A stretch of DNA of 49,510 nt from a virus: positions 1-49,510 of the IMG/VR virus record IMGVR_UViG_3300020419_000021. One strand, written 5' to 3'. Position 1 is the stretch's first letter, and every line of letters begins with the position of its first letter. A model generated the notes under the pieces. That model searched no databases, was not told the origin of the DNA, and saw only the letters and a program-made list of their open reading frames with translations. This document shows positions 14,188 to 22,956 of the stretch, in pieces. Made by a program: the position numbers and the translations under genes.

Positions 14188-16503
14188 CTAAATTGTACAA
14201 CTTTCACATTCCTCTTCGGTCTGTAAAGTTGCCGGTTCTGTTTCTTCAACATTATCTGTCCAACCTACTGGATGAGATGGTTCATCAATATCTTTTTTAC
14301 TATCGTATGTATTCTGATAATAAGAAGTCTTCCAACCATACTTGTATGTAGATAATAAGTCTTCGGCCATTTTACTAATGGGTACTTGATTATCTTCAAA
14401 GTGTTCAGGATTATAAGACCAATTACCAGAGATAGCCTGGTCAAAATACTTTTGCATTACTGCAACGATATTTATATATCCTTCATTTGATGGCATGTCC
14501 CATAATAGAGTATAATTGTTTTTTAATGTCGCATATTGAGGTACAACTTGTTTTAAAGTACCTTTTTTACTTTTCTTAATACTTAAATAATCTCTAGGTG
14601 GCTCAATGCCGTTTGTTGCATTTGAGACCACACTAGAGGATTCAGATGGCATTTGGGCTGAGAGTGTGCTATGTCGTAGCCCATGTTCTTTAATATCTTT
14701 TCTCAATTTATCCCATTTCATAGATAGTTTACGATTCACAATCTCATCTACCTCTTTTTTATAGGTATCAATTGGTAAGATACCATCTGAATATTTTGTC
14801 CTATTATAATACTCACACTTGCCTTTTTCTTTTGCAAGTTCATTTGAGGATTTTAATAGATAATACTGAAATGCCTCTGTTAATTCATCAACTTCTTTCC
14901 ATGCTTGTTTATCTGCATAATTAACTTTTAGTTTTGCTAGATAGTGTGCTAGTCCTATATAACCAACACCTAAAGACCTTCTTGCTTTAGTTGATACTTC
15001 AGCCGCCTTTACAGGATATTGTTGTAAATCTATAATCTCATCAAGAGCTCTTACTGCTAAATCACACAAAGGTTCTAAATCTTCCGTGTAGTTAATTTTA
15101 CCAACATTAATAGCACTTAAAATACACAATGCAATCTCACCTTTACCATCTATATGACTTATAGGGTCTGTAGGAAGTGTTATTTCCTGACACAGGTTTG
15201 ACATATAAACACGGTCCTTGAATGATGAATGAGTGTTACAATGGTCTATGTTCATTAAGTAAATCCGACCTGTTTCCGCTCGTTCTTTTAACATGTCAAA
15301 AATTAACTCTTGAGCGCCGACTTTCTTTTTCCAGACGGAAGTTTTTCTTTCCGCTGTTTCGTATAACTCGTCAAACTCTTTACTACCCCACGCCTCATAC
15401 AATTCAGGCACTTCATGGGGCGAGAACAAGGTGATGTCTTCGTCATTAATAAACCTCTCATAAAATATTTTTGACAATTGTATAGAGTAATCTAATTTTC
15501 TTACTCTATTATCCTCTGTACCTTTATTGTTCTTTAAAACAATAATGTCTTCTATTTCTTTGTGCCAAATAGGGAAATGAACCGTTGCACTCCCTCCTCT
15601 AACGCCGTTTTGAGTACAACACTTAACTGTTGATTCAAACTTTTTGAGGAATGGTATAACTCCTGTGTGCTGGACCTCACCGCCTCTAATTCTGGAATTG
15701 ATTCCACGGATTCTGCCGGCATTAATACCAATGCCAGCCCTTTGTGCAACATAATTACCAATAGCCATATCACTAGAGAAAATACTAGGTAAAGTATCAT
15801 CAACATCAACCAACACGCAACTAGCATACTGCCTAATAGGTGTCCTGACACCTGCCATAACCGGGGTAGGAATGTTGATTTTAAATTGTGAAGTAGCGTC
15901 ATAATATTTTTTAACATAACTCATCCTTTTGTCTTTTGGATAGTTTGCAAAAACTGTAGCAGATATTAACATATACATAAATTGAGGTGTTTCAAATACT
16001 GCACCTGTGCTTCTATCTTGCACCAAGTATTTGTCAATCACCTGTCTTAATCCTGCATATGTAAAATCATAATCTCTTTCGTGATTAATCCAGTTTTCCA
16101 TTCTATCAAAATCTTTTTTAGTGTACCATGTTAATATATCTGCGTCATAAACTCCTTTAGAAACACCTTCTCTAACATGGTCGTAAATATGTGGGTGGTC
16201 CCAAAGTTTATGGAATAATTGTTTTCTTAAACTATAGAGTAATAGTCTAGCAGCTACAAACTGATAATTAGGATTATCTAATGAAATTAAATCTGAAGCT
16301 GACTTGATTAAAATTTGTTGAATTTCGTCTGTAGTAATACCATCATAAAATTGTAAACCTGAATTCATCTCAACTTGCGAGGCTGAAACACCTTTTATAT
16401 CTTCACAAGCGTACTCAACCATTTCGTGAATCTTTTCAATATTAAGAGGTTCATCACCTCTGCCGTTTCTCTTCTTTACATTTATAGCAGCCTGTGTGTT
16501 CAT
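14188..16503 (-). CDS. nrdA: Ribonucleotide reductase class Ia, alpha subunit
   Basis: 771 aa from the ATG at 16503, chosen because AGGAGG lies 4 nt upstream; the frame also has an ATG at 16518. An N-terminal ATP-cone-like region is present (VKKRNGRGDEPLNIEKIHEM). RQYASCVLVDVDDTL and CILSAINVG hold the redox-active cysteine pair, and YMSNLCQEITLPT holds the Asn-Cys-Glu thiyl-radical site. The tail ends CESCTI, the redox CxxC that reloads the active site from thioredoxin or glutaredoxin. No intein or intron is seen. It follows primase on the P4 transcript. Confidence 0.96.
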   Translation of the reverse strand: MNTQAAINVKKRNGRGDEPLNIEKIHEMVEYACEDIKGVSASQVEMNSGLQFYDGITTDEIQQILIKSASDLISLDNPNYQFVAARLLLYSLRKQLFHKLWDHPHIYDHVREGVSKGVYDADILTWYTKKDFDRMENWINHERDYDFTYAGLRQVIDKYLVQDRSTGAVFETPQFMYMLISATVFANYPKDKRMSYVKKYYDATSQFKINIPTPVMAGVRTPIRQYASCVLVDVDDTLPSIFSSDMAIGNYVAQRAGIGINAGRIRGINSRIRGGEVQHTGVIPFLKKFESTVKCCTQNGVRGGSATVHFPIWHKEIEDIIVLKNNKGTEDNRVRKLDYSIQLSKIFYERFINDEDITLFSPHEVPELYEAWGSKEFDELYETAERKTSVWKKKVGAQELIFDMLKERAETGRIYLMNIDHCNTHSSFKDRVYMSNLCQEITLPTDPISHIDGKGEIALCILSAINVGKINYTEDLEPLCDLAVRALDEIIDLQQYPVKAAEVSTKARRSLGVGYIGLAHYLAKLKVNYADKQAWKEVDELTEAFQYYLLKSSNELAKEKGKCEYYNRTKYSDGILPIDTYKKEVDEIVNRKLSMKWDKLRKDIKEHGLRHSTLSAQMPSESSSVVSNATNGIEPPRDYLSIKKSKKGTLKQVVPQYATLKNNYTLLWDMPSNEGYINIVAVMQKYFDQAISGNWSYNPEHFEDNQVPISKMAEDLLSTYKYGWKTSYYQNTYDSKKDIDEPSHPVGWTDNVEETEPATLQTEEECESCTI

Positions 16504-16511
16504 CTTTCCTC

Positions 16512-17510
16512 CTAGCATTTTTTATAAAAACTTAATTTCGTAAGCGCTTCTAACTTTGAATAAGTATTGCTACTTATAATTGTTTGTAGTTCTATTTTTG
16601 TCATTCCGTTCATAATCATTTCGTTTACATCTTTTGCGTGTATGTGTTCAGGCCAAATAACAATATTGTAATCATTTTCTATCACATCATACATTCTTTT
16701 TATAATCTCTTTATTTCTTGGTTCGTTATCAAATATGTATGTAACTGTATCAGGTGAAACTCTTAATGTCAAGTCTGCACCGGCAGCTGCTAAACAATTA
16801 TCTATGAATAAGCTGTCAATAGGTCCTTCTACAATGTAAATATCTTTTTGTAGATTTACTCTATCTAGTCCATAGACCTTTTGTTTATTTTCGTCTAGTT
16901 TGACCGTTAAATACTTTGGTTGTTCTTTACCAAAGGCACGACCTTGAAATGCAAAAACTTTTTCACTCGAATCATAAAAGGGAATAATCAATCTAGGATG
17001 TTCGCCTTTTGTGTGAGGAAAAGTATTTGGCTTTGCCTTGTTCACAAATTGCATAAATTTATTACACAAAAATAATTTAGAAAAATACTTTTCAGGTATC
17101 TTTCTATTTAAGACATATTGTTTTACTGGATGGTCTTCGTTCAAATCACTAACAGGTGTTAGTCCATCTAGTATGTCTACCTCTTTAAATTGTGGTTTAA
17201 AGTCAGTAAACTTCGGCTTTGGCGTGGAGGGTGCCGACCCTTTATATCTTTCTAGTAAATAAGATTCATACTTCTTATTATCAAGAAACTTTAAAAAATT
17301 ACTAAAGTTATGTCCTTCACCACAATTATGACATTTAAAAAACATGTCATTTTTTACTCTGTAAAGGTAAGCTCTAGCTTTTGTTTTACTCTTTTGAGAA
17401 TCACCACAATATGGACATCTAAAGTTAAAAAGGTAATCACCTTTCTTTTTAAACTGTCCTAGTCTTGTAGATATTTCATTAATAAATTTTAAATCTGTAT
17501 ATGACGACAT
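16512..17510 (-). CDS. T4-type DNA primase (gp61-like)
   Basis: 332 aa. The N-terminal zinc ribbon is FRCPYCGDSQ with FKCHNCGEGHNF (about residues 29-68). The TOPRIM core has IYIVEGPIDSLFIDN (catalytic Glu and DxD-type region) and YIFDNEPRNKEI. It makes RNA primers for lagging-strand synthesis with the gp41 helicase. The ATG at 17510 is the only sensible start before the zinc ribbon. It has no Shine-Dalgarno and lies only about 5 nt from the predicted transcription start of P4, suggesting near-leaderless initiation. It heads the operon with nrdA and nrdB. Confidence 0.9.
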   Translation of the reverse strand: MSSYTDLKFINEISTRLGQFKKKGDYLFNFRCPYCGDSQKSKTKARAYLYRVKNDMFFKCHNCGEGHNFSNFLKFLDNKKYESYLLERYKGSAPSTPKPKFTDFKPQFKEVDILDGLTPVSDLNEDHPVKQYVLNRKIPEKYFSKLFLCNKFMQFVNKAKPNTFPHTKGEHPRLIIPFYDSSEKVFAFQGRAFGKEQPKYLTVKLDENKQKVYGLDRVNLQKDIYIVEGPIDSLFIDNCLAAAGADLTLRVSPDTVTYIFDNEPRNKEIIKRMYDVIENDYNIVIWPEHIHAKDVNEMIMNGMTKIELQTIISSNTYSKLEALTKLSFYKKC

Positions 17511-17521
17511 AGCAATTTCAT

Positions 17522-17550
17522 AATATATACTAAACTCTTGTTATTGTCAA
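17522..17550 (-). promoter_or_regulatory. Sigma70-like promoter P4
   Basis: On the minus strand TTGACA (17550-17545), 17-nt spacer, TATATT (17527-17522). It shares TTCCAGCATTGACAAT with promoter P9 of the clamp operon. A 6-bp hairpin (CTGGAA / TTCCAG, 17553-17569) lies 2 nt upstream of the -35 box. The rest of the gap to 17628 holds a weaker CGCC / GGCG hairpin followed by a T-run. Confidence 0.75.
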
Positions 17551-17628
17551 TGCTGGAAAAAACTTCCAGGCGAAAAAAATACTCCGCCATTTCCGGCGCT
17601 GTTTTTTCAACCGTTTTACACCAGTTGG

Positions 17629-18063
17629 TTACTTCATCATTTCTAGGATTTCGTTGCCATTTAAGGCCACAAACCAGCCTACAACAATTGCGCCACCAAG
17701 GATTAACCATCTGTATCTCTCTAGTATACCAATTCTTCCTCCAATGTCAAGCTTCAATTGTTTAATTTCTATGAGTAATCTTTTCTCTGATTGCTGGATT
17801 TCAGCTGTTAGTTCACGGTGTACATTTTCTATTTCTGATTGTCTTTCTTTTAACTTACCAAATATGACATCATCTATTTGTTCCTGTCTGGAAATCTTCT
17901 CTTCGTGAACAGCCAGCATAGACTTAATAGAAGTAGATACATCTGTTAACTTCTCAATGGCCGTATCTAAACGAGCATTGAGATTGTTAACATTCTCTAC
18001 ATCTTTTTTAAGTCCGGCTAATTGGACTTTGATATCTGTAGTTCCGTTGCCGTTCTCTGCCAT
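17629..18063 (-). CDS. Coiled-coil protein with C-terminal membrane anchor
   Basis: 144 aa. Residues about 10-112 are a long heptad-type helix (LKKDVENVNNLNARLDTAIE ...), and residues about 118-136 form a transmembrane segment (WLILGGAIVVGWFVAL). The topology resembles the XhlA-like phage membrane proteins linked to lysis, but the match is only structural. It lies downstream of the exported-protein genes in the late envelope region. Confidence 0.65.
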   Translation of the reverse strand: MAENGNGTTDIKVQLAGLKKDVENVNNLNARLDTAIEKLTDVSTSIKSMLAVHEEKISRQEQIDDVIFGKLKERQSEIENVHRELTAEIQQSEKRLLIEIKQLKLDIGGRIGILERYRWLILGGAIVVGWFVALNGNEILEMMK

Positions 18064-18067
18064 TTTA

Positions 18068-18460
18068 TTAGTTCGCTAGTGGATTGCTAGATTTAAGTTT
18101 TAATTCTTGTATCTCTAGTCTTAAAAGTTCTAGCTCTTTTTGAGCTACTGCAATTTTCTTTTCGTTTTCTTTCATCTTCTCTACATCAACTGTAGTTTCA
18201 ACTTTTTCTAAAACTGCAATTCTTTCGCTGTTCTCAGCGATACCAGAAACATCAGGTATTTTAATACCTTCTACAGTTGATTCTAATGAAGCGATTGCCT
18301 CACCATTTGCAACTATACCAGAAACATCAGCTGCCTCTGTTCCTTCAATGTTTGCTAGTCTTGTATTAAATTCTCCCCATGCATAAAAACCACCGCCAAT
18401 AGCTGCTACAACACCTACTAACGAAGCATATGTGGAAAGTTTATCTATCATATTCTTCAT
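18068..18460 (-). CDS. Membrane-anchored coiled-coil protein with internal repeat
   Basis: 130 aa. The N-terminal hydrophobic segment (YASLVGVVAAIGGGFYAW) anchors it, and the rest is a coiled coil. A repeat is visible: DVSGIVANGEAIASLE (about 45-60) and DVSGIAENSERIAVLE (about 70-85). The start overlaps the upstream gene stop by 4 nt (ATGA). It pairs naturally with the tail-anchored coiled coil encoded next. A late envelope function is likely, but its nature is unknown. Confidence 0.65.
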   Translation of the reverse strand: MKNMIDKLSTYASLVGVVAAIGGGFYAWGEFNTRLANIEGTEAADVSGIVANGEAIASLESTVEGIKIPDVSGIAENSERIAVLEKVETTVDVEKMKENEKKIAVAQKELELLRLEIQELKLKSSNPLAN

Positions 18461-20508
18461 TTTAATAAACTCCTTAATGCGGCTAATTCAGCCCTTAATG
18501 TTTGTTTTTTCATATCTATCTCCACAAGGAGACGGTTATGTACAGCAATTGGGTCATTACTTGTGTACGCATTTAAACTGGCGTCTTTATATATTTGTTG
18601 CTGTGCAATTCTATTTATATTATCAAAGAAATCATCATTTGGTACACCGACAAGATTTTTACCGTCGGGTAATGTTTTATTTATGTAAGACCCCATATCT
18701 GGTTGCAAGTTTTGTAAAGTTACTGCCAACACATATGAAGTAGCCTTAATTTTATCATCTACTCTTTTTAATTTTGCCTCTAATTTTTTAATAATTTTGG
18801 CAACTTTTTTACCTATGTCAGAATCAACCTTGGTCTTAACTGTCCCCCTCTCTTTAACTGATACATCTGATTTATTCTGTACAATTTCTCCATCACCTTC
18901 CTTCTCCTCCTGTCCTTCTGTTTCCGTATTTTCATCCATTTCTGATTCATTAGATACAGTTTCACTCTCTTGTCCTGGAGTTGTTGTTTCCTCATTGCTT
19001 TCCAAAGTTTCCTCTGTAGTAGAGGTTTCAGTTGTCGGTTCAGTAGTGGTAGCATTTGGCTCCTCTTCTTTTGGTGTATTTGTTTCAGTTGATGTTTCTA
19101 CTTCTTCTTTAGGACTTTCTGTTATGATTTCTTCATTTGTCGTTTCCTCCATGTTTGGTTTACCTCGGACATCTTCAGGTGCCTCTGCAACGGTAATATT
19201 TTCCATAGGTTCTTCTTTAATTTCTTCCATCTCTGGCATATTATTTTCCATCTCACTCGGTGGTTTTAATACTATAGTATTTTCATCTGCGAATTCTATC
19301 ATATCTGGATTTGCCTCAACAAAATCATTCATCTCTTGCTCTGTCATTATAGGTGCCATATCATTAGGCATTTCCATCATCATTTCTGGAGGTGCTACTA
19401 GGGTCATCATGTCAGCACCTAATTCTTCTACCATCTGGTCAGATAATTCATCAAAAAATTCTTGTTCAGATATATCTTCTATTATTAATTCTTGTTGGAA
19501 ATCCATTGTTAAATCATTTGTTTCTAAAAATGTTTCAAATGATTCTACTATAAACTCTTCAAAAGGTATTTCTGTAAAACCAAAATCTTCTTCTACTATT
19601 ATCTCAAACTCTACCTCTGGTACAAAAGTAATAGGATTAATTTCTATAGTTTCAAAATCTTCTATTGCCTCTGCAACATCTTCATCAACAATATCAAAGA
19701 TAGGTCTACCACTATCTTCATCTATTAAATCAACTGCGTCATTGATATCATCACCGATTGTTGTACATGTTCCTAATTGTACACATGAAGTTATGACAAC
19801 CTCCGTTGAACCTGCCGTTGTAATAGATAACTGAACATTATCCACATCTGGACCTCTATGATAGTTGTCATTACTAGAACCATCTCCTTGATTATAAAGT
19901 TCGGTTCTTATTGTGAAATCGTTTTGAGTATTTGCTGATTGTGTGTAAACATTTGTATAGTTTTCAAAATTACCACCATTAAATGGTCTATTAGGGTCGT
20001 GGTCATTTAATACTCTTGTTTGTGTGGTAACAGTACCATCAGCAGCTGTAATAGTTTGTTTTAATGTTAGGGTATTTTCAATCATGTTCCAGAACCAAAC
20101 ATCTGCTGATTGAGTTGAAGTAAAACCTTCGTTGATTTGTGATTTTGTTAAATGACCATCACCGACAAGTGATTGGTCTTGAAAAACATTATCCTCTACA
20201 TGACCCTCAAATGCTAATACACCACCTGTGCTATCTGAGCCTGAAGGATATGTAAAACCAAAGTTGCCGTGTGTGTGAATACCGTCTGAACCAGTTGTTG
20301 ACCAACCGGTTGTGGTGGTTACCTCGTTAGGGTCTGCACCTGTCCCGAATGTAGAGTTATTTAAGATATTTCCAGTAGTGGTACCGGAAGTTACTGTTGT
20401 ACATGTTCGGTCACCAAGAGCATTGGTAACACAGGTTGTTTCTGCCTTAACGCCTGTTACTAAAATCGTAAGGGTTAAGAGTATGAGCCCACTTATATAT
20501 TTTAACAT
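18457..20508 (-). CDS. Large exported acidic protein
   Basis: 683 aa. The signal peptide MLKYISGLILLTLTILVTGV ends at KA-E near residue 22. The first approximately 230 residues are Thr/Ser/Gly-rich and beta-like, with paired cysteines (TTCV, RTCT). Residues about 250-560 are extremely acidic and low in complexity (runs such as EETLESNEETTTPGQESE). The last about 110 residues form a basic coiled coil with a short loop. The ATG at 20508 lacks a clear Shine-Dalgarno and may be coupled to the 38-aa ORF before it. Expressed in the late envelope region; function unknown. It could act in the periplasm at lysis. Confidence 0.7.
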   Translation of the reverse strand: MLKYISGLILLTLTILVTGVKAETTCVTNALGDRTCTTVTSGTTTGNILNNSTFGTGADPNEVTTTTGWSTTGSDGIHTHGNFGFTYPSGSDSTGGVLAFEGHVEDNVFQDQSLVGDGHLTKSQINEGFTSTQSADVWFWNMIENTLTLKQTITAADGTVTTQTRVLNDHDPNRPFNGGNFENYTNVYTQSANTQNDFTIRTELYNQGDGSSNDNYHRGPDVDNVQLSITTAGSTEVVITSCVQLGTCTTIGDDINDAVDLIDEDSGRPIFDIVDEDVAEAIEDFETIEINPITFVPEVEFEIIVEEDFGFTEIPFEEFIVESFETFLETNDLTMDFQQELIIEDISEQEFFDELSDQMVEELGADMMTLVAPPEMMMEMPNDMAPIMTEQEMNDFVEANPDMIEFADENTIVLKPPSEMENNMPEMEEIKEEPMENITVAEAPEDVRGKPNMEETTNEEIITESPKEEVETSTETNTPKEEEPNATTTEPTTETSTTEETLESNEETTTPGQESETVSNESEMDENTETEGQEEKEGDGEIVQNKSDVSVKERGTVKTKVDSDIGKKVAKIIKKLEAKLKRVDDKIKATSYVLAVTLQNLQPDMGSYINKTLPDGKNLVGVPNDDFFDNINRIAQQQIYKDASLNAYTSNDPIAVHNRLLVEIDMKKQTLRAELAALRSLLK

Positions 20509-20563
20509 TAAAGTATACCATTAAGCCTGTTATCAGAATAAAATTGATAGTTCCTAAATCCAT
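20447..20563 (-). CDS. Putative 38-aa membrane microprotein
   Basis: ATG at 20563 shares its A with the stop of the upstream exported-protein gene (TAATG) and follows AAAGGAAAAT, a reasonable ribosome binding site. The 38-aa frame starts MDLGTINFILITGLMVYFNV, a transmembrane segment, and ends with a polar tail. It overlaps the start of the 683-aa gene by 62 nt in another frame. The coupled start and membrane segment support a real gene; the long overlap is a reason for caution. Confidence 0.4.
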   Translation of the reverse strand: MDLGTINFILITGLMVYFNVKIYKWAHTLNPYDFSNRR

Positions 20564-21360
20564 TATTTTCCTTTCGCATTAAAATCCACCTTTTTATCAT
20601 CTTTAACATCTGTCATACCATGTAATTCAGTATTTTCTAGTTTGTTAAATGAGGCGTCTTTAGCTGCTTTTTCTTTCAGTTCTTTTTCTATTATCGCTTT
20701 TTGTGCTTGCACTTTTTCAAGTTCTATTTTTCTTGCTTCTTCTAACTCTGCTTCCTCTATCTTATTTGCTTTCTCTACCACTTTTAATCTACTTACATAA
20801 ACATCATAGTCAGGTCTTAACTTATCATATTTTGACCATTGTTTTGTAGCTTCTGAACCAATCTTACCTTCAAATGGGCAAGGGGTTCCTGATTGTTCCA
20901 TTGCGAAAAATACTCTTGGATCCTGGCATAAAATTGACACAGCGGCCACCTTCATTCCTAGGTCATTTAAAACTTTGGATAGTTTAATTCTTTCACAATT
21001 CTCATCTGTACGATAAGTTCCTGCTGAAACACCAACGCCAAATGTTGATACACCACCACTCATTCCAACAACACATAAGTCCTGCGACATAGCAGACATA
21101 GATGGTGCTGAAGAGGAGTTTACAACTCTCTGGTCACCTGTGTAGGCGTTAGTAGTATTTGTAGTTGAAGTCGTTGAGCTAGAACCACTTTGATATGTGG
21201 TTGTTGACTCTTGCGAGTATCCACCTGATATTGTGGTATTTGAACCACTTGTATTTGTTTGAGCGTTGGTCGTAGCCCCGTTAGAGGTAGTGTCAGTCCA
21301 AGCAACTTGAGGAGTTGCGATAACAAAACATAACAAAAGACCAAAAATAAGTCTTTTCAT
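20563..21360 (-). CDS. Exported Ser/Thr-rich protein
   Basis: 265 aa. Signal peptide MKRLIFGLLLCFVIATPQVA, then W-TDTTS. Residues 25-85 are a Ser/Thr/Gly/Asn-rich stretch. The central part (APSMSAMSQDLCVVGMSGGV, then CERIKLSKVLNDLGMKVAAV, then CQDPRVF) looks like a small folded domain with conserved cysteines. Similar proteins occur in marine T4-like phages as unknowns. The C-terminus is a charged helix. It is the first gene after a late-type TATAAATA (21395-21402), with AGGA 6 nt from the ATG, so late expression is expected. Confidence 0.7.
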   Translation of the reverse strand: MKRLIFGLLLCFVIATPQVAWTDTTSNGATTNAQTNTSGSNTTISGGYSQESTTTYQSGSSSTTSTTNTTNAYTGDQRVVNSSSAPSMSAMSQDLCVVGMSGGVSTFGVGVSAGTYRTDENCERIKLSKVLNDLGMKVAAVSILCQDPRVFFAMEQSGTPCPFEGKIGSEATKQWSKYDKLRPDYDVYVSRLKVVEKANKIEEAELEEARKIELEKVQAQKAIIEKELKEKAAKDASFNKLENTELHGMTDVKDDKKVDFNAKGK

Positions 21361-21394
21361 ATGTTTCCTGTTCTATGTAGTCAAGTCCTAAATC

Positions 21395-21402
21395 TATTTA
21401 TA
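21395..21402 (-). promoter_or_regulatory. T4-type late promoter box
   Basis: TATAAATA on the minus strand in the 54-nt gap before the exported-protein gene starting at 21360. It fits the T4 gp55-dependent late -10 consensus and has no -35 partner. Confidence 0.65.
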
Positions 21403-21414
21403 ACTTATCTACTT

Positions 21415-21801
21415 TTAATTTGCTGTGTTATTTTCTTCGCTTGATTCATAATATTCCTTATATTTATCAAGCAAGTCGTTAGTAACCTTTAATTGATTAC
21501 GAATTCTTGCAAAGTTTTTTGATAATAATTGAAAGTCATTGTCGGTCAATCCAAAAATTACAGGATCCATTCCGTCTTCTTTCATTTTTGCAAAAACTTC
21601 CTCTGAATTTTCAGAGGTAATAATAATCCAATGTATCTTTTCCATCTCCAAAGGAGTTGGTTTTTGTAGATTTAATTGTTGTCTTGGTACCTCTTCCTTA
21701 AATATGCTCAACTCTTTTACAGAGGAACAACTAGTAAGGAATGTAACTAGGATTAGCGATACTAGGACACTCTGGATTAATTTCAGATTTCTTTGTAGCA
21801 T
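21415..21801 (-). CDS. Outer-membrane spanin lipoprotein (o-spanin, Rz1-like)
   Basis: 128 aa. The N-terminal signal ends in the lipobox FLTSC, with Cys25 the probable lipidated residue. A proline-containing segment (KPTPLEMEKIHWIIIT) and a helical C-terminus (LSKNFARIRNQLKVTND) follow the plan of o-spanins in marine phages. The gene starts inside the i-spanin gene in a different frame (71-nt overlap), the classic Rz/Rz1-type arrangement. Together the pair would fuse inner and outer membranes at the last step of lysis. Confidence 0.75.
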   Translation of the reverse strand: MLQRNLKLIQSVLVSLILVTFLTSCSSVKELSIFKEEVPRQQLNLQKPTPLEMEKIHWIIITSENSEEVFAKMKEDGMDPVIFGLTDNDFQLLSKNFARIRNQLKVTNDLLDKYKEYYESSEENNTAN

Positions 21802-22198
21802 TCTTTTCTTTTTCTGTCAATGGTGAACCACTTGCAATCTCAATACAACGAGCCGCATTTTCACCACCTTTGTTAATTATTTTCTCTATAACTGCTGTTT
21901 TTTCTACAGCCAGTTTACCGATATCTCTGTTATTCTTATTAAATCTTTTATCTAAATCTTCTAGGTCTTTCTTCAAATCTCCCATTAACTTATTCATCTC
22001 TGTATTAGCGACCAAGATTTCTTTAAAATCTTTTTTTTGGTTTTCTATAAGTTCTTTTTGTTCAGTTATTGCACTTTCCATCTTTACAGCATTGGCCTTT
22101 AATATTGCATTATCAGCCCTTAACTTAAAAACATAGGCGCCAGCGCCGATAACGGCGCTAGCTAATATACCTATAAAGAATAATCTAATTCCTAACAT
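21731..22198 (-). CDS. Inner-membrane spanin (i-spanin, Rz-like)
   Basis: 155 aa. One N-terminal transmembrane segment (IRLFFIGILASAVIGAGAYVF) is followed by a long periplasmic coiled coil (about residues 27-110) and a Pro/Cys-containing C-terminus. This is the plan of Rz proteins. The downstream o-spanin overlaps it out of frame. The start is separated by one nucleotide from the stop of the 52-aa membrane protein gene. It works with the o-spanin to disrupt the outer membrane of a Gram-negative host. Confidence 0.75.
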   Translation of the reverse strand: MLGIRLFFIGILASAVIGAGAYVFKLRADNAILKANAVKMESAITEQKELIENQKKDFKEILVANTEMNKLMGDLKKDLEDLDKRFNKNNRDIGKLAVEKTAVIEKIINKGGENAARCIEIASGSPLTEKEKNATKKSEINPECPSIANPSYIPY

Positions 22199-22199
22199 T

Positions 22200-22358
22200 T
22201 CAGTCCTTTTTTACTATGGAAAATATTCCCCAAGCCACAGCTGCCCATGCCAACATATTGACAAATGGACCTCCTAATATAATCATTGCGCCTATACCAA
22301 TCAAAGCAACCCCTGACCAGCTAGACATTTCTTTTACTCTTGACATTATCCAGTTCAT
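22200..22358 (-). CDS. 52-aa membrane protein in the lysis cluster
   Basis: ATG at 22358 with GGAGG 7 nt upstream, one of the best ribosome binding sites in the window. Stop TGA at 22202-22200. The 52 residues begin MNWIMSRVKEMSSW and contain two short hydrophobic segments (SGVALIGIGAMIILGG and VNMLAWAAVAWGIFSIV), ending KKD. Directly upstream of the spanins, size and topology suggest a holin or antiholin, but similar small proteins can have other roles. Confidence 0.7.
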   Translation of the reverse strand: MNWIMSRVKEMSSWSGVALIGIGAMIILGGPFVNMLAWAAVAWGIFSIVKKD

Positions 22359-22373
22359 ACTTGAACCTCCTTT

Positions 22374-22955
22374 TTATTTAATCTTAGCGTTAACTTTACG
22401 GTGTTTATTCCACGCCATAAAGCCACCTAGTCTTAACGACCAGTATGCTAGATAGTTCATAAGATAGAAACCATTAATCTCTATGTTAATATCTCTAAAG
22501 ATTTCGTCTGCTTTCTTTTGAGTTATAACACCCATGGTATCTTTCTTATTAGTTTTTAATAGTGTTTCATACTTATAAGCATAATCGTGTACGAGACCAC
22601 CTATTAAAAGCACACCTACTGGTGATAAGAATGTATGCAAGAATTTTGGTATACTTGCACCATCAAATTTAAACCCAGCAGGTATTACGAATTTCTTTCC
22701 GTTTATTTCATATGTAAAATCATTTACTATTTCCCAATGTCTAACACCGAGTATCCACATCAATATCATCTTGAAGAAACCTTTACCTTTTGTTTTAATA
22801 GGTATTGGTCTCATTGTCGGAAACTGTGAATATTTAAAATTAATTCTATTGTGTACCTTCTTATCAAAAAGATTTACAATAAAACCAATGATAATTAAAG
22901 CAATTAAAATAGACCATTGCCAAAATTTCATTGCTAAAGTTAATATTAATTCCAT
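22374..22955 (-). CDS. DUF1353-family protein with N-terminal membrane segment
   Basis: 193 aa. The DUF1353 signature is visible: KKFVIPAGFKFDGASIPKFL, then LLIGGLVHDYAYKY. An N-terminal hydrophobic helix (FWQWSILIALIIIGFIVNLF) precedes it, and basic residues follow. The family is phage-borne, of unproven function, and often sits near lysis genes. The conserved Asp and His-Asp could bind metal, which raises a hydrolase possibility. It heads the lysis cluster here. Confidence 0.75.
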   Translation of the reverse strand: MELILTLAMKFWQWSILIALIIIGFIVNLFDKKVHNRINFKYSQFPTMRPIPIKTKGKGFFKMILMWILGVRHWEIVNDFTYEINGKKFVIPAGFKFDGASIPKFLHTFLSPVGVLLIGGLVHDYAYKYETLLKTNKKDTMGVITQKKADEIFRDINIEINGFYLMNYLAYWSLRLGGFMAWNKHRKVNAKIK

Positions 22956-22956
22956 T

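Noticed and set aside
14469-14476. TATAAATA inside nrdA (also 5345-5352 and 18612-18619)
   Set aside because: At this AT content several chance copies per strand are expected in 49.5 kb. These lie within coding sequence with no late gene start close by.
15552-15917. A 121-codon minus-strand frame inside nrdA
   Set aside because: Fully contained in nrdA, which has every expected motif. The alternative product is Leu-rich and without a ribosome site.
14188-16503. Intein or intron in nrdA, gp43 or gp41
   Set aside because: These are common sites for such elements in phages, but lengths are normal and active-site motifs are uninterrupted.
17489-17710. A 73-codon minus-strand frame across the primase promoter
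   Set aside because: It runs over P4 and two well-supported genes in another frame, with no ribosome site for its start.
18797-19834. A 345-codon open frame on the plus strand
   Set aside because: It is the antisense of the acidic low-complexity section of the 683-aa gene. Its Ser-rich product reflects reverse reading of Glu/Thr codons, and there is no plus-strand promoter or ribosome site.
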